NCBI GenBank assembly: GCA_018136815.1
Contig: CM030935.1
Span: forward strand, 5,447,921-5,511,920
Direction of reading: 5' to 3'
Origin: Isochrysis galbana
Lineage: Eukaryota > Haptophyta > Isochrysidales > Isochrysidaceae
Length of the DNA stretch: 64,000 bases
A program made the translations under genes and the position numbers. This document shows positions 56,345-64,000 of this stretch, one piece after another. Position 1 is the stretch's first letter. Every line of letters begins with the position of its first letter. Below the pieces are notes generated by a model. The model searched no databases. It was not told the origin of the DNA and was given only the letters and a program-made list of their open reading frames with translations.

Positions 56345-57954
56345 CGGAGAGGTGGGGTGGGGGTGGGCGGGGTGGGGGCGGGGGAGGGCGCGGGGGGGGG
56401 GGGGGGGGGGGGGGGGGGCGGGAGACGGATATTTGAGTTGCTTTTGTCACATTTTCCTGTCTGCCTATTCTCTTACACGCCCCTCCTCCCTTTGCCCGAC
56501 TCGAAACAAAAACCTGGGCGAAGCACTTATTTTGGTGCTTCCCCCCGGCAGTAAGGAGTCAACATGTGTGAACTCCTCCGAACCAGTGGAGACTGGCGGC
56601 TCCTTCAAGCTTCCGCAGCCCTCTCCAAGGACCTCGATTCCTCGATGGGCTCCGCCTGTGTGCTCACGAGGCGCGTGAGAGAGGGCGGTCGACGCTTCTC
56701 TGCCGTCGCAGCGCTTCCGAGCCGCCGCCACCCCCCAACCCCCCCCCCCCCACCCCGCCACCACGGCCGCCGGCGGGCCACCCCCGCACTCACAGAAGAA
56801 GGGGACCGCGTAGACAGAGTAAAGTAACCAAAGTACGTTTGACCGCCGCCCCGCCCCGCCCCCTCCCCGCCACTGCAGTGAGAGAGGGCGGCGTCCCGTG
56901 GCGGCCGTTTCGTCGCTTCCGCGGCGGTTGCGGAGATTGCAGGCGTTTCCGGTGCGACCTTCATCTCGACGCGCTCCGTCGGCGGTCCCACGAGGGCCGA
57001 GGAGCCGAGGAGGCGGCGCGGTGCGCGCGGGGGGAAGAGGGGGGGGGAGGGCGGACGCGGGGGGAAAGGGGGGGAGAGATGCGGCGAGATCTTCGAAGGT
57101 TGAAGGTTGAGCCCCTCGGCTGCTGAGTCGCATCGAGCGTTGCGGCTGACCCCCGCCGGTGTTTGCTCTCGAGAATCAGGCACGTCGCCCGGGAGATCTA
57201 GTCGCTCACAATCTCGCTATACGACCTCGAGGGGCACACTCGGCGCGGCCGCCCCTAACTTGCGCAGTTTGCGCACCCCCCGAGTAGACGAGTTCTCGCC
57301 CTCGAATACGTGAGAGTTCGCTCCGATCGAGAGGGGAATGTGACTGCCCCCAGTCTCTCCGCAATCAGGAAGAGCGCGAGGAGACCAGAGGCGGGGCGGG
57401 CAGAAACCTCTCCCGCTCGCCCCCCCCCCCCCCCCCCCCTTCTTCCTTCCTCTCCTCTCTTCTTCTTCCCCTCTCTCCCCCCCCCCCCCCTCCCTCCCTT
57501 CTTCCTCTCCTCTCTTCGTCTTCTTCTCGTCTCCTCCCCCCCACCCCCCCGCCCCCCCCCCCTACATAGCCTCCTCCTCCTCCTCTCTCTCCTCCTTACT
57601 TCTCCTTCTCACTTCTTCTCTTTTTCACGTCTTCTCTCACTCACTTCCTTCTCCTCCTCTGGCCGAAGTCTTGCTCCTCGTGCCCTGCCTCTCTTCCAGT
57701 TCTCATCGTCTCTGTCCCCTCTCACCTCTCCACGCCCTCTCCCCACTCTCCTTCCCCCTCCCCCCCCCTCCCCCCTCGTCCATATCCCACTCGCCCCACC
57801 AACACCGCCTCTCGCAAGCCGCGGGAAGCCGACTGGTCTGAACGAGCCAGACAAACTACACGTGAGAGCACGCCATCCGCGCCCACCTGCTCTGCCAGCA
57901 GCGGGGGCCACCTGGCCGGGGAAGGGGGTGGGGTGGGGGGAGAGGAGAGGGGAA
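56345..57954. other. GC-rich divergent intergenic region
   Basis: Between the minus-strand SAP-like gene and the plus-strand membrane protein gene. It holds long homopolymers (G at 56390-56420, C at 57420-57440) and CT-rich simple sequence at 57440-57780. Open frames on both strands are Arg/Pro/Ser-rich and unsupported. Confidence 0.5.
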
Positions 57955-59305
57955 ATGGTGCAACCCAGTCGACCGAGCGATGACCCTTATGAGCCTGCCT
58001 GCACACGGCCTCACAGCCCCCGCCTGCATTGCAGTCAGCCCACCACCCAAGACTCAGCCTTCTCGCCCGATGTGCCCCTCAGAACCACAATCAAGCTAGT
58101 GAGCAAGCAAGCCCTCTCAAAGTCCAAGCTCATGCTCATCGGCCCAACCTCGGGAGCCACACGCCTGCGGCGATTGGGCCGCGAGCGTACTCGTGCTGTC
58201 CTGGGCGGAGTGGATGGCTCGGTTAGCCCACGCTTTTGTCGGCATGCGAACCGCAGAGAACTGCTCGTACCATTGCTTGCGTGCGCCATTTACCTAGCTC
58301 ACGGTATTCAGTGGTCCTACTTCCCGCCTTTCCTACCTGAGGTGCTGCTATTTCTCGCAGTGAGGCATCTACGGCAATTGTCGATCGGCCCACTCGCGGT
58401 AGTGTTCGGTGTGCTGCGTGCGGTTGGCGCCTCCTCCCGCTTGGTCCAAGGCCAAGTCACGTTTGTCACATCGTGCATACCCGTCTTCATGCTGCACGTG
58501 CTCATGGCGGAGAAGCATTTCCCGCTAGTGATGGAGCTCAGCGTACTTCTTCTCCTTCTGTCCTCAAATGTCATGGAGCCTCTCCTCTCGATTGCCTGGC
58601 ACCAGCCCGCCAGTATCATCGGAAGCAGTCTAGCTGGACTCCTCGTTGGCGCGGTGTCCCGCTACTATGTCATCGCGACCCTCGAGATGCAGGAGCGGTT
58701 GGTCGCCAACGAAGCTACAATTAAGTACATTCGAGGTAAAGTCTTCGAGCAGAGTATCAATGTCATGGCGCTGCTGGAGAATACGTCTCGTCCGCAGTCC
58801 CCAACGGCAACGTACATGGACCCACTGGAGCCGCATGCGGCCTACATATCCAGGGCATTGCAGAACGTTACCAAAGCGTACGACTGGTGCGGCTCACCTA
58901 CTCGCGAGCGTGCGACGAGCAACTAGACCTTGCCGCGGTCTTCTGCCTTTGCATAACAGGGGAGGGTGCGATAGCGCAAATGGCTGGCGCTTGATGTCCT
59001 TTGCACATTGAATCCCTTTGCCGTGACCATGCAGGAGCACTCAAGCGGATGCTCTCTCCCTGCTCGAGCTCGGGTTGTACAAGACTAGTTGCATAGAGCT
59101 CTCGCTCGCCGAGGAGCTGCGCGCCGCTTTTGGACCTGGAGCAGATGAAGACTGTGTGGAAAGGGTCGTGGCCGATCGGACAATCCTGCAACTCGTTCTA
59201 GGTAGTGTGGCTCGGACGGCGGCGGACTCTTCATCTACAGAGCGGCTCGTCCAAGTCCGTGCTAAGTTCGCAACAGGTGTGCGGCTTGTGCACGCGCTAC
59301 AGTGA
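57955..59305 (+). CDS. Multi-pass membrane protein of unknown family
   Basis: Two exons, 57955-58886 and 59035-59305, join with GTGCGG donor and ATGCAG acceptor in phase, giving 400 residues; without the splice the frame stops at 58926. The first ~95 residues are polar. Residues about 105-245 hold some five hydrophobic segments (LLVPLLACAIYLAHGI; PPFLPEVLLFLAV; ...VTFVTSCIPVFMLHVL; LVMELSVLLLLLSS; IIGSSLAGLLVGAV). Then follows a helical region with EMQERLVANEATIKYIRGKV and a cytosolic-type C-terminus with SLLELGLYKTSCIELSLAEE. I do not recognise the family; the layout would suit a membrane sensor or channel-like protein. The start is the first ATG after the simple repeat, though the frame is open further up. 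Confidence 0.62.
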
Positions 59306-60583
59306 TGCACGTTCACGCGAAAGAGATCAACGCCGGCGCTGGACGCGCTCGGGCGTCTCCCACTGCTGCACGCAAGTCGGCACTATTCCAATACCATTAC
59401 GGCTAGTAGTACTACTACGAAAGTGATCTACTCGCATGGCAAATGATCTGTGCGCGGCTTTGGACCCCGGTCCCCTAGGTATGAACGCAACCATGCTGTA
59501 CCTCTCGATGACATACCTCGAGGTGTCGACAGCAGACGTCCTTCACAACCCAAAGCCGTGCCGCGGTGCTAGAGAGCAGACCAGGTGTGCAGCCAAAGAA
59601 TGGGAAAGGGCTGGCGCGGAAGACGCACGCGACAGCGCGTTCCACGGACGGAGCCGCGCACACGGCGTGCCACTCACACCCTTGCCAAATGCGTCCTACT
59701 TGCATGCAGCACTGAAGGAATGGGGCTCAGCCTCGCTACAACCGCGTTTGTGGCGGAAGCCGTGGGCGGGGAAGCTTGGCTAAGCCAACATCGGGATTGG
59801 GTGACTGTGCACGTGATGATCCCTGGCTCCCATGCTGTTCGGCAAGGAGGAAAATCTTGTTCGTCCCCGTCCAAATCGCCCGGCATCAGCCCAACTCTTT
59901 CCAGAGTAGCGAACAGGTCCATCGCGCCCAATGCGGTGAGCGCAACGGCGAGCACGGAGGGCCTTTGGTCCGTTGATCTCAGACTTGGTGGGGCTTCATC
60001 CCGAGCGCCACCATGGTGATGTGGAGCCATCGTGTCCCGCCGAACCCCATCTCGCCGCACACGAGCGCGCTAGAATCGTCGGTGCCGTTGGTATTGTTTC
60101 TTGCTTATTAATCTAAAAAGTTCTTGAAAAGCTGCCGGCTACCGCGACAAGTACACTACCCAGCTCATGGGTCAAGGGGCACAGGCCACCATCGCCATCG
60201 CCGCCCTTGCCCCACGCTCACTCCTCCTTCGGCCTTCCTTTGCCTCGTTCCCTTTGCCTTGGGTTTCGGGCGGTGCGGCCCATGTGCATTTCGTTGGGTC
60301 ATGCATGCTAGGGGACGGGCTTAGTGTGGAGTGTGGCAACTATCGGTACGACGATAGGGTCATGGAGCGCGCGCCGCCTCCCGCACTCGCCGCCGCCGCC
60401 CTCGCCGCGATGGACGAAGCATTCATGGACACCCCCCTGTCGCCGAAGCGACCGCGTCAAGACGACCCGCCCGACCAGGTGGGCGCAGGAGCCAACGGGC
60501 TGCGCCCGGGCATCACCATGAACAGAGCGACCAAAGCCTGCATGCTTGCAGTATGTGGAAATCAAAGCCGTAGCTTGGATTGT
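59306..60583. other. Intergenic region, no firm gene
   Basis: Small frames of 60-145 codons overlap on both strands. One from 60363 begins MERAPPPALAAAALAAMDEA and shares its 5' sequence with 15648-15700, which marks it as part of a dispersed family rather than a host gene. Confidence 0.4.
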
Positions 60584-60712
60584 AATGAGATGAACGAGAT
60601 GTAACGAGATGGCCTGATGGCCCGACGACGAGATGAACGAGATGGCCTTGATGGCCCGACGAGATGAACGAGATGGCCCGAGGGCCCGACGAGATGAACG
60701 AGATTTTCGGGT
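60584..60712. repeat. Tandem repeat of about 20-35 bp units
   Basis: Alternating gagatgaacgagatggcc and gatggcccgacgagatgaac phrases occur four to five times with small changes. Confidence 0.85.
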
Positions 60713-60851
60713 AACGGAACTGGACGAGGAGTTTCCCCACTAAGCTTGGTCGTAATGCGGTGAAACCGTCTTGGAGACAAGCGGGAAACCGGGGCGGAAG
60801 GAACTGGCAAGGAAGCCGGCAGGAAGGCAGAGGAAATGTCTTGGCAAGGCG

Positions 60852-61105
60852 ACGGAGGCAGGATTTTTAACAGTAGGCGGAATTTTTAACAGTAGGAAGA
60901 GGCAGGAATTTTAACAGTAGACGGAGTGCGGAATTTTAGCGGTAGAAGAAGAGCGTGGAATTTAACTGTAGAAGAAGAGCGGAGAGGAGAAGGAGCGGGG
61001 CTCGAACTGCAGAGCGCTCCGTCCGGACTCGAACTCGCGACCCAGAGCAAAAGGTTGGTGGAGGCGGTGGGTTGAACCACTATGCCACGCGAGAGTTTAC
61101 GTAGC
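60852..61105 (-). mobile_element. tRNA-derived SINE-like element
   Basis: On the minus strand, a head at about 61100-61015 has an A-box-like TGGCATAGTGG and a B-box-like GAGTTCGAGTCC at tRNA-like spacing, with poor pairing of the acceptor arm. A second GTTCGAGCCCC follows. The tail, 60975-60852, is a run of about five ctactgttaaaaattcc units. A tRNA-like promoter head plus a short tandem tail is the usual SINE layout. Confidence 0.6.
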
Positions 61106-61700
61106 CATAGGGCCGATGGGAAGGGCTGAGAACCGCCCTATATACTCTAGGTTTTTTTCTCTTCTTTTTCACTTTTCTTCTTCTTTCTTCCTCTGTTTCT
61201 TTTTACTGTTTACTGTTTTTTTCTTTACTGTTATTTCTTTTTGCCTCTGAGACATCGCGAATGCGACACAGCAACCAGCATGCAGCACACACACCTCACC
61301 CTCCACAGCCTCACCAGCCACACCACACCAGTTGGACGATCCATCAGGGAAGGTCCCCGGGCCTGGCCCCTACACAGCCGCGATACCGCCCTCGTGCTCC
61401 GGCACGAGGGGCTGGTCCGGCGCCATTCTGGACATGACTCCCATGGGGAAATGTCGCAACAAGTCGATGCAGCAGGCATGCAACAAGGCTTGACCCCCAG
61501 GGAGGGAGACAGCAGCACCAACAAAAGGAGACATCAGAAGAGGGGGTCCCCCCAACACCAGGACGAGACGAGACCACAAACGCGCCGCGAGCGCGCGAGA
61601 GGCAGAAAGGGCAGCAGTCCTAGAGCCGCCCAACAACACAAACAAACATACAAACAAGGGCCAACAGATGGCCCAAACAACCCAACAACTCCAAAAACTT
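61106..61700. other. Repeat-derived stretch
   Basis: T-rich tract at 61145-61245, then a segment (61355-61450) parallel to 15950-16075, sharing ggcccctaca and ccccatgggga blocks. No gene supported. Confidence 0.5.
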
Positions 61701-61862
61701 AAAAAACTTCTTAATGTTCTCGCCGCGCGCGCGACTACGCACCCTTATTGTGCTGCCACGCCCGCTACTCTCATCTCCCCTCCACCTGCCTTGCGGCTCG
61801 TCCCTCGTGCACTACCTAGGGGCTGGGTGTTTGGGGTTTCCTGTAGCAGGCGGTGTGTTCCG
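61701..61862 (+). repeat. Dispersed repeat R1, copy 3
   Basis: Starts aaaaaacttcttaatgttct and contains ccttgcggctcgtccctcg and aggggctgggtgtttggggt; best match is the reverse complement of 5770-5947. Confidence 0.75.
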
Positions 61863-63313
61863 ATCCCCGATAGGTTTTCCACTCCTTCCTCCTGCGCCAT
61901 CGGGCTATCGGTTTCCATGTTTCCTTGTTGAGTCCGTGGGGTGGGCGGTTAAATCGCGGGGAGTTTTTAGGGCGGGGGGAGGTAGGCGGGTGAGACGTGG
62001 GACACGGCTTTGTATTGTGCGCGGTTAGGCGAGTCTATCCCTTATGCGGAGCGCTTGCGCTACCACGGACAGGTTCATGCCCAGCGTTAGCGTGCCTTTG
62101 TCGTTGATCGTAAAGACGGGGGCGCATAGTTCTCGCGGGGTCTTGAGCTTGGGTTTTCTTCCCTGGGAGGCTTTTCTGGTGCGTGCGGCCGAGGGATGAG
62201 CTTGGCTCGTCTCTTTGGCGCCGAGCGCGGTCAACCTGCCTTCCCTCGCCATTCTCCCACCCCTCGCCACGCCTCCGCCTCTCCAAGCTCCAAGCCGTCG
62301 CTTTCCACCCTACTCACCATTCTTCCCATCTTCATCTTCTCGCCTGCCCGTTGCCTTTCCCACATCTTCCTCCCTTCTTTCTCGGTGCTTGTTGGCTGAG
62401 CTCTTGCTAGCCTCAAGTTTTTAGGCTTTCTTTCTCTTGACTTCTTCCTCCTTGTCGTCCTCATTCTCATCAATCGGTTCGACGAAGATGGTTGTAGACA
62501 AGATGGCTTCATGTGTTGCTTGGTTCTGTGTTCCCGATCCCGACGTGCAGTCGCTTGCGTGTCCGTTCGGCCGCGTTGAGTGGGCTGTTGGGTCTCCCTC
62601 GCTTTCTGCCTTGTCCTTGGGCTTTCTCTCGAGCTTTCTCTCGATCTTGCTCTCGATCGCGCGTTCATTTTCAGCGGCCTTCAGCCTCGGTCCTTGGTCA
62701 ATCCTCCTCCCTCGATTGCGTCATGTTTTGAGCCGTGTTTCTGTTCTTGTTCGTTCTCGATTTGGCTACGGCCACCCTTCATTCTCAGTCCGGCTATGCG
62801 CCACCAAGTTCGGCTATTTGCCTCCAGGTTCCAGGTTCTCGATTCTCGATGATTCTTGTTTCGTTCGGCTCTAAATATGGTGTATTCAAGGTACTAGGTT
62901 GATCGGGGTCGACGTTTGTTGGTTTCTGTCGATGTTCTCGAGTTCGGGTTCAAGTTCAAGTTCAAAGATTTGAGAGAAGACTCGGTTCTTGGTTGATTCT
63001 TTGGATTCCTTGACTCCCTTGTCACGTTGTTTGTTCGGATTGTGAGCTACCGTGCGTTCGGAGTGTGTTCGTGTGCCCGTAACGTTCTCATTAGGGATGT
63101 GCGCCCCGAGTGAGACTTGTCTTCAAACCAACAATGTGTTCTTCGTGTTGGTTTAACCCACTGAGTGCGCACACTCTTTGGGGTGAAAGGCAAGAGGGCC
63201 TCGTTCACTTGTGTTTGTTTGTGCATGTCAGACTTGCGTGTGCCTCATGGGGACGCCTGTGAGTGTGCTGTACAAGTTTGACTCCCGCGGACGCTCGACA
63301 TTTAGTCGGGGGG
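61863..63313. other. Probable LTR-element 3' internal region and repeats, no intact gene
   Basis: 62388-62495 matches repeat R4 at 13415-13600 in order and spacing. From about 62700 the sequence is TTCG/CTCG-rich, and it ends in a G-run (ttagtcggggggg) immediately before an LTR-like start at 63314, as a polypurine tract would. Family not assigned; broken. Confidence 0.45.
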
Positions 63314-64000
63314 TGTCGGATCCAGAGTATTTCCACAATACTCTAGACGGATCCGATGGCTTGTGTGTCTTTTAACTTTAGGATGGGCATTGTGTTCTTG
63401 AGAAGTGATCGCCGTTTACTTCGGGACTCTTCGTTGTGGCTTCGTTTCGGTTGGCTGCATTCTTCTCCGGACTCGTTTTTTTGATTGTGGCGACTGTTTA
63501 CGTGAGTTTTCGGAGTGTCCCTTTGTTGACTGGGCGGTTTTTGTGAGTGATGTGTGATCGTGGCTTGTGTCGCCATGTAGCGCGCGCGCTCCCTCTCTCT
63601 TTCTCAAGACTGTGCTCTATGCCCCTTGAGACTTGCCCCACGAACAAGCATTCGCTTGTTTCGACAGAGCGTGGGCATGTCGACTGTGAATGCACGACAG
63701 ATTGAAACCATGTGCACATATATAGCACTATAGATTAGACCGCTCAAGGCACTCAAGACCCGAGAGGACTTTCGTGGCGACAGGTGGGCGCCACTAACTA
63801 GGATTAGGAGTTTTGATGTGGATGTGGGCTTGCTGGAGAATGCTAAAGAAAGGTGCCCCCTCCACCCCCACGTGAGTAGTTGAAAGTCTTGTTTGGCTGC
63901 CCTATCCTTGTTCACTCGAGCGTGGGCATATCGACTGTGAATGCACGACAGATTGACACCATGTGCACATATATAGCACTATAGATTAACCCACTCAAGA
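63314..64000 (+). repeat. LTR-like repeat, continues past the right edge
   Basis: Begins TGTCGGATCC directly after a G-run and shares its first ~98 bp with 15038-15135. It contains two direct copies of a 70-bp unit (63667-63736 and 63918-63987) that each include cacatatatagcactataga, a TATA-like core. It is cut by the window edge. Confidence 0.6.

Noticed and set aside
57310-57954. Upstream part of the membrane protein frame
   Set aside because: Homopolymer Pro/Ser/Leu from C- and CT-rich simple sequence; a start at 57955 is more reasonable.
61010-61105. A functional tRNA gene
   Set aside because: A and B boxes are present, but the acceptor and anticodon stems pair poorly and a tandem tail follows, so SINE is the better reading.
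1-64000. CRISPR arrays, rRNA genes, bacterial operons or riboswitches
   Set aside because: None seen; the tandem repeats lack spacer structure, and the genes are spliced eukaryotic genes.

Overview
The window is eukaryotic nuclear DNA that is GC-rich, intron-containing and heavily loaded with repeats. Several features point to a microalga, with a haptophyte or similar secondary-plastid alga as my best guess: genes split by short spliceosomal introns, a 60S ribosomal protein, a golgin, a pair of LOV photoreceptor domains, a plant-like KDO pathway enzyme, a chromodomain Ty3/Gypsy element and a hAT transposon. The species cannot be named from sequence alone. Two 100-N assembly gaps (34964-35063 and 47690-47789) interrupt it.

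Layout. 1-3930 (minus): a very large Ki-67-like FHA protein whose last visible exon stays open for about 3.5 kb and runs off the left edge. 3931-6350: repeats, including an LTR copy. 6351-7489 (minus): a three-exon histidine-phosphatase gene. 7889-9646 (plus): a coiled-coil protein with an internal tandem duplication; part of it is copied again at 10.4 kb. 9.7-18.6 kb: mostly repeats, with one possible gene at 13789-14580 (minus). 18636-21247 (plus): a four-exon gene fusing KDO-8-phosphate synthase to arabinose-5-phosphate isomerase. 23174-27200 (minus): a GRIP-domain golgin. 27.9-30.0 kb: a decayed hAT transposon with long inverted arms. 30384-31493 (minus): ribosomal protein uL4. 31.5-35.0 kb: repeats. 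35.1-45.9 kb: a degraded chromodomain Ty3/Gypsy fossil with one visible LTR. 46605-51319 (plus): a possible HET-like protein and, after the gap, a dual-LOV protein; they could be one gene or two. 51989-53507 (plus): an ankyrin/F-box-like protein. 55520-56344 (minus): an acidic SAP-like protein. 57955-59305 (plus): a multi-pass membrane protein. 59.3-64.0 kb: repeats, a tRNA-derived SINE-like unit and the start of another LTR.

The genes are unrelated housekeeping and regulatory loci, as expected in a eukaryote. Ki-67-like and SAP-like proteins suggest chromosome functions; the golgin suggests trans-Golgi tethering; the KDO enzyme suggests acidic sugar synthesis for scales or cell wall; the LOV protein suggests blue-light sensing. 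The most noteworthy items are the one-polypeptide KDO pathway fusion, the Ki-67-like protein with intact FHA and repeated PP1-type motifs, and the two-LOV protein. Exon joins given here were inferred by eye from splice consensus, reading phase and family alignment from memory, and no database search was made.
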